NCBI GenBank assembly: GCA_028279045.1
Contig: JANQSZ010000002.1
Location: forward strand, 1-53,773
Origin: Candidatus Nanoarchaeia archaeon
GTDB lineage: Archaea; Nanobdellota; Nanobdellia; Woesearchaeales; UBA10216
DNA: 53,773 nt
Direction: 5' to 3'
Shown here: in pieces, positions 1-8,928 of the stretch
Position numbering within the stretch: position 1 is the first letter of the stretch
Layout of the letters: every line of letters begins with the position of its first letter
The notes under the pieces: generated by a model
Told to the model about the DNA's origin: nothing
The model's input: the letters and a program-made list of their open reading frames with translations, nothing else
Database searches by the model: none
Position numbers and translations under genes: made by a program

Positions 1-2028
1 AATGCAGCAGTAAAACGTATTCTTGAACAGAAATCAATCAAAGGTGTTATTGGCACGGTATCGAAGCTTGGACAAGTACCGAGCGAATATGCAATGGCAC
101 TTGAAGTTGCAGCAGGAGCACGGCTGAACAGTGTTGTTGTCGAAACTGATAAAACTGCACAGGAATGTATTGAATATTTGAAACGTAGCAAACTTGGAAC
201 GGCTACATTCTTGCCAATCAACAAAGTAAAAGGAAAACCATTGGATAAAGAAGTCGCTGCACTTCTCAACTCGAACGGAGTTGTTGGCCTGGCGTCGGAT
301 CTCGTAACGTACGATCAGAAATACAAGAACATTTTCTCCTATGTATTGGGAACTACGGTTGTTGTAGAAAGCTTGTCGGTAGCCCGACGCTTAGGAATTG
401 GAAAAGCGCGTATGGTTACGGTAGACGGTGACTTGGTAGAGCCGAGCGGAGCAATGATCGGCGGATACAGAGAGAGAAAAGCACGAGGGGGATTCTCAGA
501 AGCGGGACTCACCAAGGATATTTCTAAGCTTGAACGGAAAGAAAGCGACATGCAGAACGAACTTGCCAACGTTGAATCTTCACGATTGAAGACCGAACAA
601 ACTATCACAAATATGAAGCAAGAAAAAGCAGAACTCGAAGGAGAGATTATCAAGATCGAGAAAGGACTGCACCTGGAATCTGGCGATTTGGATGCATCTA
701 TGAAACGAAAGGACGAATTGCGTGGCGATTTATCCAAATTAGATGATGAATACGAAGGAATTAACAAGACGCTGATCGAGAACACACAAGTTGTTGCTTC
801 ACTGAAACAAAAACGTGCTGAATTACGTGAAAAAATAAGTCAACTGCATAATCCTAGTGTGGTTGCGGAACTGAATACGTTGCAGCAAAAGAGGCAGGAG
901 CTGCGGGAAGAAGTTATCACGATCGACGGTCAAATAAAGAATTCTGATGCGCAAGCAGCATCTGTATTCTCACCGGAAGTTCAGAAGATTAGCCAAGTAC
1001 TCAAAGACCTGTCTAAAGAAACTGAACGATTTGAAAAGGAAAAGAAAGAATCGGCAGCATCCATAGATCAAAAGAAAAGAGAACTTAAGACGCAGGAAGA
1101 GAAGGCTGCCAAGTTCAAAGATAAATATCGTGGACTGTTTGCTAAGCGCACGACGGTCATGGAAGAAATTCAGAAACATGACGAGAAAATCATTCGGAAA
1201 GAGGAACAGACGAACACAATTGAAGTCCGTATTAACTCCATATCGATCAAGAAGACAGAAATCGCAACTGAACTTACAACTATGAAAGAAGAATTTTCTC
1301 AGTATAGTGATGTCGAACTTCTGAAAAACGCTCAAGAAGACTATTTGAAAGGACAAATATCCCGATACGAACGCATGGTCATGGGAATGGGTAATGTTAA
1401 CATGAAAGCACTCGAAGTTTACGACGGTGTGGAGAAACAGTACAATAGCTTACTTGAGAAGAAAGAAACTCTTGATACAGAACGAAAAGATGTCGTTATG
1501 CTTATGGATGAGATTGAAGGGAAGAAGAAAGAACTCTTTATGAACACTTTTAACGCTGTTAATGAAAACTTCAAGGAAATTTTCAAGAGCTTGTCTACCA
1601 AAGGCGATGCAAACATGATCTTGGAGAACGAAGAGAACCCATTTGAGGGCGGAATGTTTGTTCGCGTACGATTAACAGGCAATAAATTTATGGACATGCG
1701 AAGTTTATCTGGCGGAGAGAAGTCCATGACTGCGCTTGGTGTGCTGTTTGCTATTCAAGAGTATGACCCTGCATCGTTCTATATTTTCGACGAGGTGGAT
1801 GCAGCACTTGACAAAAGAAATTCAGAGAAACTGTCTTCACTGATCAAGCAATATTCGGACAAGGCACAATACATTGTTATCTCTCATAACGATGCGGTTG
1901 TTGCTGATGCTAATACGCTTTATGGCGTGAGAATGGATGAGCACGGATCTAGTCAGGTCGTGAGCTTGAAGATGGAGCAAACGCCTCAAGAACCTGAAGC
2001 AGATGTGAAAGTGTCGACTCCCAGCTAA
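1..2028 (+). CDS. smc: Chromosome segregation protein SMC, 5'-truncated by window edge (hinge, coiled coil, C-terminal ATPase half)
   Basis: Frame open from base 1 (NAAVKRILEQKSIKGVIGTVSKLGQVPSEYAMALEVAAGARLNSVVVE = hinge), long coiled coil, then LSGGEKSMTALGVLFAIQEYDPASFYIFDEVDAALDKRN signature/Walker B. Confidence 0.95.
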   Translation, partial: NAAVKRILEQKSIKGVIGTVSKLGQVPSEYAMALEVAAGARLNSVVVETDKTAQECIEYLKRSKLGTATFLPINKVKGKPLDKEVAALLNSNGVVGLASDLVTYDQKYKNIFSYVLGTTVVVESLSVARRLGIGKARMVTVDGDLVEPSGAMIGGYRERKARGGFSEAGLTKDISKLERKESDMQNELANVESSRLKTEQTITNMKQEKAELEGEIIKIEKGLHLESGDLDASMKRKDELRGDLSKLDDEYEGINKTLIENTQVVASLKQKRAELREKISQLHNPSVVAELNTLQQKRQELREEVITIDGQIKNSDAQAASVFSPEVQKISQVLKDLSKETERFEKEKKESAASIDQKKRELKTQEEKAAKFKDKYRGLFAKRTTVMEEIQKHDEKIIRKEEQTNTIEVRINSISIKKTEIATELTTMKEEFSQYSDVELLKNAQEDYLKGQISRYERMVMGMGNVNMKALEVYDGVEKQYNSLLEKKETLDTERKDVVMLMDEIEGKKKELFMNTFNAVNENFKEIFKSLSTKGDANMILENEENPFEGGMFVRVRLTGNKFMDMRSLSGGEKSMTALGVLFAIQEYDPASFYIFDEVDAALDKRNSEKLSSLIKQYSDKAQYIVISHNDAVVADANTLYGVRMDEHGSSQVVSLKMEQTPQEPEADVKVSTPS

Positions 2029-3097
2029 ATTCTTGCTCTACACTCTTTCTTGCACGTAACCCCATTTTTCTGCGAAGTTCTTTGTCTTCTGCCAGTTTCC
2101 GGATGCGCTTTGACAATAGAAAATTGTTCTGCTTCGGGAAGAACATGCCGTTCTGACCGTCATTAACATAGTATTTTACGAATCCGACAGGCGTGCTGAT
2201 AACAGGGACGCCGGTAGCCATTGCCTCTAACGTTGACAGAGACGTTGTTTCTGTCAAAGATGCGAGAACATAGATGTCCATTGCCTGAAGGTATGGAACG
2301 ACGTTTGTTGTTGTCCCTACGAGGGTGACGCGCTCTTTTCCTTCGTAGAGCTCTGTTAATCCGCCTATGTCTTGACCGACGAGCATGAGCATGAGTTCTG
2401 GATGGCGAGATCGAAGACGCGTAAATGCGCGATATAGCGTTGAGATGTCCTTTTCCCTTCCTAACCTGCCGACAAAACCAACAACAACAGTATTCGAATC
2501 AATGCCTAAATTCTTCTTTGCTATCGCTTTGTTTTCTGGAGGACTAAACTTTTTCGTGTCAACACCTAAACGAATCACTTTTTTGTGAGTACTAATTCCG
2601 GCTTTGCTCATGATGTCGCCGACTTCTTCTGTTGGGACAATGAGCAAATCACATTTGTTGTAGAAAAACTTGGTGATAGTGCGAATGAGACGGAATACTG
2701 GAGTTCTGAATGCGCTTTTTATCTTGACGCTGCGTAAGAAAAGTTCCCATTCAATTGAATGTATGTATGCGATAACTGGTTTCTTTTGACGGTTTGCCTC
2801 GAAGATAGTATACATGCCTAGCGGGCCAAGTGTTTGTGTCCATACCACATCAGCTTCTCGTATTTTTTTTCTGATAGCAGAGAATTTTGGTCGTGCTGGG
2901 CGATAATCGCCAAATTTTTTATTCATTACTGGCATGCGTTCAATGCTGACATCTTCGTATCCTTTGAACTCGCCATAATCGGGAGCAAGAACTGTTATTT
3001 TATGTTCATCCTTTATGCGAGGAATGACAACGTTCAAGAAACTTGCAATCCCGTCCCACCGCGGAAGAAAACTATCCGTTGCGATCAGGATCTTCAT
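1949..3097 (-). CDS. Glycosyltransferase family 4 (GT-B fold)
   Basis: MKILIATDSFLPRWDGIASFLNVVIPRI; VVGFVGRLGREKDISTLYRAF; SLTETTSLSTLEAMATGVPVISTPVG. Confidence 0.9.
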   Translation of the reverse strand: MKILIATDSFLPRWDGIASFLNVVIPRIKDEHKITVLAPDYGEFKGYEDVSIERMPVMNKKFGDYRPARPKFSAIRKKIREADVVWTQTLGPLGMYTIFEANRQKKPVIAYIHSIEWELFLRSVKIKSAFRTPVFRLIRTITKFFYNKCDLLIVPTEEVGDIMSKAGISTHKKVIRLGVDTKKFSPPENKAIAKKNLGIDSNTVVVGFVGRLGREKDISTLYRAFTRLRSRHPELMLMLVGQDIGGLTELYEGKERVTLVGTTTNVVPYLQAMDIYVLASLTETTSLSTLEAMATGVPVISTPVGFVKYYVNDGQNGMFFPKQNNFLLSKRIRKLAEDKELRRKMGLRARKSVEQEFSWESTLSHLLQVLEAFAPSSSSRPD

Positions 3098-3738
3098 CGT
3101 ACTTTTGAAAACCTCTCTGCATACTTGGAATTAATGTGCAGTCCGTTGAAGAATCCGCGAGCGTACATACTCCACATGAGAAAGAAGAGTGCTGCCCATT
3201 GGCTTTTGAATGTGTTTAATGCCTTGATCTTTGTCTGGAACGTTTCTGATATGTCGACGTACATTTGCGGTTTTTGTCGTTGCCTGAAATTCAACGGATT
3301 CCAGACGTCATACATGTAGACGTCAGCTTTGGAATGTGTTTCCTCCAAGGTTTCCATTACCAACTTGTACACTGTTTTGTGATCTCGGTGAGGATCGTTA
3401 ATAGAATGAACAAATATCTTGTTCGGCTTGTATTTCTTGAGATACTCCTTGATCAATTGCTTCCCGTTATTCGATTTGAAATCTGTTTCAAACTTTGATT
3501 CACGAAAGCCGAGAAACTCGACACCCTTCCCGCCAATAATCTTGTCAGCGTTAATTGCTTCTTTTGCACGCATTTCTGCTGTTACTTCTTTACGTAGCCA
3601 GACGTGCGAGAGTTCGCCAAATGAGAAAATCACAGTATGAATGTCCTTACCTTCTTTTGCGTACTTTGCAAGAGTGCCACCTACACCGAATATCTGATCG
3701 TCAGAATGTGCGCAAAATACTAGGATTGATTCTGTCAT
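3094..3738 (-). CDS. PIG-L/LmbE family deacetylase
   Basis: ILVFCAHSDDQIFGVGGTLAKYAKEGKDIHTVIFSFGE (AHxDD motif), SINDPHRDHKTV. Track start is 3747; TATA at ~3761-3768 favours the Met at 3738. Confidence 0.88.
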   Translation of the reverse strand: MTESILVFCAHSDDQIFGVGGTLAKYAKEGKDIHTVIFSFGELSHVWLRKEVTAEMRAKEAINADKIIGGKGVEFLGFRESKFETDFKSNNGKQLIKEYLKKYKPNKIFVHSINDPHRDHKTVYKLVMETLEETHSKADVYMYDVWNPLNFRQRQKPQMYVDISETFQTKIKALNTFKSQWAALFFLMWSMYARGFFNGLHINSKYAERFSKVR

Positions 3739-3781
3739 GGATATCACAGCGCATTTGCGTTATATAAGGATTTGGAAAAGG

Positions 3782-3855
3782 TGGGGGTGCTGGAATTTGA
3801 ATCCAGGACACCTACGTCTTCAGCGTAGCGCTCTCCCAAGCTGAGCTACACCCCC
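3782..3855 (-). tRNA. tRNA-Phe (GAA), intronless
   Basis: Reverse complement GGGGGTG-TA-GCTCAGCTTGGGAGAGC-G-CTACG-CTGAAGA-CGTAG-GTGTC-CTGGATTCAAATTCCAG-CACCCCC-A folds as a cloverleaf; anticodon GAA; CCA not encoded. Confidence 0.95.
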
Positions 3856-3862
3856 AGAAGGA

Positions 3863-4225
3863 CTATTCAATCCGTTCTTCTTCAACACTTGATTCTGGTT
3901 CAGGTGCTGCAGGAGCTGGGGCTTCTGCTGGTGCGCCACCCTGAACAGTCAATGTGCCATTACGACCAGTTGAAACTTGCAGTTCGCCTTGCCATTCGCT
4001 GACATAGCCGTTCTTGATTTCGACTTTGTCGTTTGCTTTGACTTGGTCGATTTGCTCATTCCAAAGCGTTACTTTAACGGTGCCGGTTTCATCCTTTGCC
4101 ATAGCCGTAGCAACACGGCCTGGTTTACCAAACTTAGCAAACTCACGAGCTTCGCCAACTTCAGTTATGTCAAGGACAATGTCCACATTTCCCTGCTTCG
4201 GGACCAGATCTTTGATTTGTACCAT
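3863..4225 (-). CDS. OB-fold nucleic-acid-binding protein (archaeal SSB/RPA-like)
   Basis: DIVLDITEVGEAREFAKFGKPGRVATAMAKDETGTVKVTLWNEQIDQVKANDKVEIKNGYVSEWQGELQVSTGRNG, typical archaeal OB-fold, plus acidic tail. Confidence 0.85.
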   Translation of the reverse strand: MVQIKDLVPKQGNVDIVLDITEVGEAREFAKFGKPGRVATAMAKDETGTVKVTLWNEQIDQVKANDKVEIKNGYVSEWQGELQVSTGRNGTLTVQGGAPAEAPAPAAPEPESSVEEERIE

Positions 4226-4293
4226 AGAGTGCTGAAGTCTGGAGGCATTTAAAAAGGTTTCTGGCTCTTAACTAGAGGATTTCTAGCTAGATC

Positions 4294-4893
4294 TCAGAGT
4301 ATACTCACTGCAAACTCACCCAAGAAGCTGAACATCAGTAGATTCCAGGGTAGGTTGAAGAAGATGTATGCGAGGACAGAAAACTTACGTTCAGGATCTC
4401 CATAGAGCAAGTACATGAATTGGGATGCTACATAGGAAGCGACCACTAACGCAGGACCGAGTAAAAGAATCGGAGCGCCAGAAAGCAAGCCGGCAAGAAG
4501 TCCCATAATCATTCTACCAGGAACATAACCCAGAGCAAACGCATCCATACGCCCGTTGATAATTTCTGCTGTTAACTCTGTGATGCCGCCAAACAACAAT
4601 CCAACAAATGGGCCGTGCACTACACCGACTGCCACGGTTGTGAGAGAAATAAGTTCGATAGCAGGTGGCTCATTCCGGAATCGCCGGTATATTGTGGAGA
4701 AACTTCCCAGAAGATAAAACGCAATTACCAAAACCATAGAATTTCCTGCAAGCGTCAACACTAGAAACAACAATACAAGCACAATGACCGCGTACTGCGC
4801 CCAACGATGAGCGCGAATATACTTACCGATCTTCGGCTTTGTATACTTCCTTTTCTCAGGAGGCACGTCTGTACCTGTCACGAGGTGCGACAT
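4294..4893 (-). CDS. Polytopic membrane protein, paralog 1 of 3 (ECF S-component/MreD-like fold suspected)
   Basis: FSTIYRRFRNEPPAIELISLTTVAVGVVHGPFVGLLFGGITELTAEIINGRMDAFALGYVPGRMIMGLLAGLLSG. Confidence 0.7.
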   Translation of the reverse strand: MSHLVTGTDVPPEKRKYTKPKIGKYIRAHRWAQYAVIVLVLLFLVLTLAGNSMVLVIAFYLLGSFSTIYRRFRNEPPAIELISLTTVAVGVVHGPFVGLLFGGITELTAEIINGRMDAFALGYVPGRMIMGLLAGLLSGAPILLLGPALVVASYVASQFMYLLYGDPERKFSVLAYIFFNLPWNLLMFSFLGEFAVSIL

Positions 4894-4928
4894 ACCTCTG
4901 TTAAAACACTTCAGCTACATAAATGTGT

Positions 4929-5501
4929 CTACAAAAGTAACTGTGTGAGAGGAAGTCCAAACAACAGAAAGAGGAGCCAATTGATAGGAACGTTGAGGAA
5001 AATATACAGGAAAGTCATGAATCTCCGATGTGGATCTCCAAAAATGATGTACACAAACTGCGCAAGAATGTTGTATATGACCACAAGTAAAATGCCGACA
5101 AAGACTATTGCTTCTCCACTCAGAATTCCTGCAAGACCGCCCATGATCATTCGTGCGGGAACGTACCACACTACGCGCTCGCTAAATCGCCCATTGAGAA
5201 TCTCAGATGCAAGTTCGGCAATGCCACCGAAAATCATACCTACTACCGGACCGTGTGTGACGCCGACGGCTACCGTTGTTAATGAGAGCAATTCAAATGC
5301 AGGCGGTTCACTGCGGAATTTACGATAGTAAACGGAGAATGCTGCTGTAAGCAACAAAAGAGGAAGTAGAATGCTGTTTTTAAGAGTGAATCCCAAAAAG
5401 AAAAGAAGCGCTGCCACTGACGCAATCACCATAGTTACTCTTCGATGCCCTCCGATCCAAGCATAGAATGCAGTGAAGGATCCAGCGGACTGTACCTTCA
5501 T
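4929..5501 (-). CDS. Polytopic membrane protein, paralog 2 of 3
   Basis: FSVYYRKFRSEPPAFELLSLTTVAVGVTHGPVVGMIFGGIAELASEILNGRFSERVVWYVPARMIMGGLAGILSG aligns with neighbours. Confidence 0.7.
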   Translation of the reverse strand: MKVQSAGSFTAFYAWIGGHRRVTMVIASVAALLFFLGFTLKNSILLPLLLLTAAFSVYYRKFRSEPPAFELLSLTTVAVGVTHGPVVGMIFGGIAELASEILNGRFSERVVWYVPARMIMGGLAGILSGEAIVFVGILLVVIYNILAQFVYIIFGDPHRRFMTFLYIFLNVPINWLLFLLFGLPLTQLLL

Positions 5502-5545
5502 ACAGAATAGTAGTCAGTTTGTCTTCTTATAGGTGCCGTCTATAT

Positions 5546-6106
5546 CTAGTTGATCAGATCGAGGACAATCTCGCCCAGAATTGAGAACACGGTGAAGTTC
5601 ACGAACAAACTAATCCCAGAGAAAAACAACGTACGCACCTTGTCTTGAGGATCCCCGTAGAATAAATACGGTGCTTGCACAATGACGGTAAAAAGCAATG
5701 TTAAAGCCATACCGAGAATAACGAAATCACCGCTAATGATCCCTGCGAGGAATCCCATAAGGAAACGCGCAAACATATTTACTGGAATAAACGCGTCGAT
5801 ACCGCCGCTGATGAGCTCTGCTGCTAAGCCTGTTGCTGTTCCAAAAATTGCGCCTGCCCAAGGACCATAAACAATACCGACGGCAACAGTCGTAACGGAA
5901 ACGAGTTCGAAAGTTGTTGGCATTTGCATGTAACGCTTGTAATATGTGGAGAATGCTGCCACCAAAAAGAAAATTGGCATGAAAACAATCGTACGCAAGC
6001 TTATTCCAACGAGCAAGAGAAGGACGGTAGCGACAATAAGCGAAATAATGATAGGGATATGTCGCTCTGCAATTTTTACAATGTCCTCATACGTGCGCGC
6101 AATCAT
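5546..6106 (-). CDS. Polytopic membrane protein, paralog 3 of 3
   Basis: FSTYYKRYMQMPTTFELVSVTTVAVGIVYGPWAGAIFGTATGLAAELISGGIDAFIPVNMFARFLMGFLAGIISG aligns with neighbours. Confidence 0.7.
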   Translation of the reverse strand: MIARTYEDIVKIAERHIPIIISLIVATVLLLLVGISLRTIVFMPIFFLVAAFSTYYKRYMQMPTTFELVSVTTVAVGIVYGPWAGAIFGTATGLAAELISGGIDAFIPVNMFARFLMGFLAGIISGDFVILGMALTLLFTVIVQAPYLFYGDPQDKVRTLFFSGISLFVNFTVFSILGEIVLDLIN

Positions 6107-7602
6107 AGAATTTCATCAAAAGAAGCACCCTGCAAATACTTCATGACAATCATTTGAAGATCGTCAATCTTCGCACGGACTTGTTTTGTTGTATCACGAT
6201 CTCGGATGGTAACAGTGCCATCTTCGAGCGTATCAAAATCAATTGTGATGCCGAGCGGAGTTCCAATCTCATCTTGACGAGCGTACCGTCGGCCAATTGC
6301 ACCTGTTTTATCAAAAAAGACTGTTGTTTGATCCCGTAAAGTTTCAAAAACTTCGGTTGCTTTCTTTACTAGTTCTGGTTTGTTCGAAAGTAGTGGGAAC
6401 ACTGCAACTTTGTACGGTGCAAGTGTTCTGTGTAATTTCAAAACAGTAAATCCTCGCTTGTCTTTATCATCATATGCATCGAATAAGAACACAAGGAAAG
6501 CACGGTCGACACCTTGCGAAGGTTCTGCAACAACATGCGGCAGTACTTTCTCTTTTGATTCTTGATCAAAATAAGAAAGCTCTTTTTTGGAGGTCTCTTG
6601 GTGCTGTTTAAGATCGTAATCACCACGATTTGCAATACCCTGTAGCTCTTTCCAACCGAACGGGAAATTGTATTCTAAATCCCATGTATCGACGGCATAA
6701 TGGCTTTTTTCAGTGCTGACGTGTTGACGGAGTCTAAACTTCTTCATATTCGCGCCAAGATTTGCAAACCATTCGTGTTCGGTCGCAAGCCAATACGCCT
6801 GCCATTCGGAGGTGATGATGTTTTGTTTGAGTAATTCTGCAATCGTTCCAGATTTTTCTTTTTCATCCTTCTCTTGCATGTATGCACTCACATATTGGAC
6901 CTTGACATCTTTCACTTCGTTGATGTATGGACATTTGTTGACCTCATTTGGATGTACAAAGTATTCAAGTTCCATTTGCTCGAATTCGCGACAGCGGAAT
7001 AAGAAATCCCGAGGCGAAATCTCGTTTCGGAACGCTTTTCCAATTTGCGCGATACCGAACGGTAGTTTCATGCGTGCGTTTTCTTGTACAAGCCTGAAGT
7101 TTGGAAAAATAGATTGCGCTGTTTCTGGGCGGAGATATGCAGAAGAACCAGACACTGGGCCGACATTTGTCTCAAACATAAGATTGAAATCTTTTACTTC
7201 CTCAAAATCTTCACCGTTCAATTTGAGTTTGTGTTCTTTGACAAGATTATTGATTTCTTCTGCAGACATCCCATCAGCAGGAACCTTGAGTTGATCTTCG
7301 ATAAATTGATCAGCACGAACTTTTGTCTTGGATTTTTTTGTTGTCAGCATGAGATCGCTGAAATTCGCCACGTGTCCAGAGGCGACCCATACTTGAGGAT
7401 TGGTGATGATGCTTCCATCGATGCCTGCGACGTCTGTTCTGTTGTGAACGTGTGTTTTCCACCAGGCAGACTTGATATTGTTCTTGAGTTCAACGCCTAA
7501 TGGGCCGTAGTCAAAGAATCCTGCTAGGCCACCATAGATTTCAGCGGCAGGATATACAAACCCCTTCCGCTTGCAGAATGCAGCCATCTCTTCGATATTC
7601 AT
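6103..7602 (-). CDS. glyS: Glycyl-tRNA synthetase
   Basis: MNIEEMAAFCKRKGFVYPAAEIYGGLAGFFDYGPLGVELKNNIKSAWW; RPETAQSIFPNF; GIAQIGKAFRNEISPRDFLFRCREFEQMELEYF. Start placed at 7602 (TATA at ~7622-7630), not 7662 of the track. Confidence 0.95.
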   Translation of the reverse strand: MNIEEMAAFCKRKGFVYPAAEIYGGLAGFFDYGPLGVELKNNIKSAWWKTHVHNRTDVAGIDGSIITNPQVWVASGHVANFSDLMLTTKKSKTKVRADQFIEDQLKVPADGMSAEEINNLVKEHKLKLNGEDFEEVKDFNLMFETNVGPVSGSSAYLRPETAQSIFPNFRLVQENARMKLPFGIAQIGKAFRNEISPRDFLFRCREFEQMELEYFVHPNEVNKCPYINEVKDVKVQYVSAYMQEKDEKEKSGTIAELLKQNIITSEWQAYWLATEHEWFANLGANMKKFRLRQHVSTEKSHYAVDTWDLEYNFPFGWKELQGIANRGDYDLKQHQETSKKELSYFDQESKEKVLPHVVAEPSQGVDRAFLVFLFDAYDDKDKRGFTVLKLHRTLAPYKVAVFPLLSNKPELVKKATEVFETLRDQTTVFFDKTGAIGRRYARQDEIGTPLGITIDFDTLEDGTVTIRDRDTTKQVRAKIDDLQMIVMKYLQGASFDEIL

Positions 7603-7621
7603 AGTTAAAAGTCTTGAAGTA

Positions 7622-7630
7622 GTATATAAA
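7622..7630 (-). promoter_or_regulatory. TATA box of glyS (leaderless spacing)
   Basis: ATTTATATA on - strand centred ~25 nt upstream of ATG at 7602. Confidence 0.6.
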
Positions 7631-7640
7631 TTCCTTTTGG

Positions 7641-8852
7641 TTACGCAGTCTTGCTGAGCCACTCCTCTTGGGCAGCATCAAGATCAAGACCTTCGGCAAG
7701 TTGAGTTGCGAACTCCGGCTTTTCCTCAGTTGCTTTCTTGAAGAACGGCAACGTATCTTGTAGTACGTGTCGGGATGAAGAATGTGATTCTGCAGCTATC
7801 TTTTCTGCGATAGCACGCTGTTTTTGGAAACGCATATTTGCGATAAATATCTTCAGAATTCTGCCGGGTTGTTTGTAATTAGCAGGTTTCTTGGAACGTT
7901 CGTCTTTTGCTATTGCTACACCACCAGAGAGCAATGCATTTACGTAGACAAGAAAACGCCAATGCTGCCAACGCCGAATTCTTCCTAGGAATATGTCTGC
8001 TTTTGCAATAGCGTACGCTGCACGGGCACGTGATTCCTTTTCAGGATACTCAGCAGGATAATTTTCATCAACCCACAACAAGGTTTTGTTGAGATCTTCT
8101 TCAACATCGTCAAATGCGTGCATGACCATGTCAAGATCAGTACTCTTGAACACTTTCATGAGCGCCTGTTCCATTGTTTCTGTACGGTTTCTCTCAGACA
8201 AATCATCAATGTCTTCTTTTGTGAGTTTGTCGCGGCCTGCGGTAAGCAATTGCACATCTGTAATGAGACCGCGCATATCACCGCCAGAACGACGTGCAAG
8301 ACTTTTGAGCGCATCTTCCTCAACATCGATGTTCTCTTTCTTTACAATCCTTGACAACACTTCATATGCAACCGTATGGTCGAGCAATTCGTATTCGATC
8401 ATCTCTGCGAGCTTACGAAGTCCTTTGAACTTTTTATGAGAGATGTCGTTAGCAGTCATGACTACAGGAAATGCTGTCTTATCAAGAATCTTGAGCAACG
8501 CAGGAATGCCGCCGCGATCCTTTGTGCCGGAGACACCGTCAATTTCATCAACAAGGATGAGTTTGCTTTTTGCAAATAAGCTCATTTGTTGTGAGGCAGC
8601 GCCAAGCAACTCAGTAATTGCAGCCTGGTTTCGAGCATCAGATGCATTGATTTCGAGAACTTCAAAATTGAGCTCTTCTGCCAGTGCGTATACAGAACTT
8701 GTCTTTCCGCATCCTGGCGGTCCATACAACAACACTGCTTTCTTCTTCTTTTGCTGGAGAAAATTTCGCAATTGAAGGATTGCTTTTTCCTGGCCGATCA
8801 AGTCATCAGGAGAAGACGGCAAATATTTCTGGACCCACGGAAGATTGCTCAT
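7641..8852 (-). CDS. rfcL: Replication factor C large subunit (clamp loader)
   Basis: PWVQKYLPSSPDDLIGQEKAILQLRNFL; LLYGPPGCGKTSSVYALAEEL; LILVDEIDGVSG. TATA at ~8872-8882 favours Met at 8852 over 8864. Confidence 0.93.
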   Translation of the reverse strand: MSNLPWVQKYLPSSPDDLIGQEKAILQLRNFLQQKKKKAVLLYGPPGCGKTSSVYALAEELNFEVLEINASDARNQAAITELLGAASQQMSLFAKSKLILVDEIDGVSGTKDRGGIPALLKILDKTAFPVVMTANDISHKKFKGLRKLAEMIEYELLDHTVAYEVLSRIVKKENIDVEEDALKSLARRSGGDMRGLITDVQLLTAGRDKLTKEDIDDLSERNRTETMEQALMKVFKSTDLDMVMHAFDDVEEDLNKTLLWVDENYPAEYPEKESRARAAYAIAKADIFLGRIRRWQHWRFLVYVNALLSGGVAIAKDERSKKPANYKQPGRILKIFIANMRFQKQRAIAEKIAAESHSSSRHVLQDTLPFFKKATEEKPEFATQLAEGLDLDAAQEEWLSKTA

Positions 8853-8928
8853 ATTCTCTTGCATTGCGCTCTAATTTATATGCTTTCTGTGAGCAACCTT
8901 TAAAAAGAGCTGATAAACCCAAAGAACC

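Noticed and set aside
339-1727. Antisense ORFs inside smc (339-785, 970-1356, 1419-1727 on -)
   Set aside because: They lie opposite a well-supported coding frame, have no recognisable domains and low-complexity Ser/Phe-rich translations; products of codon bias.
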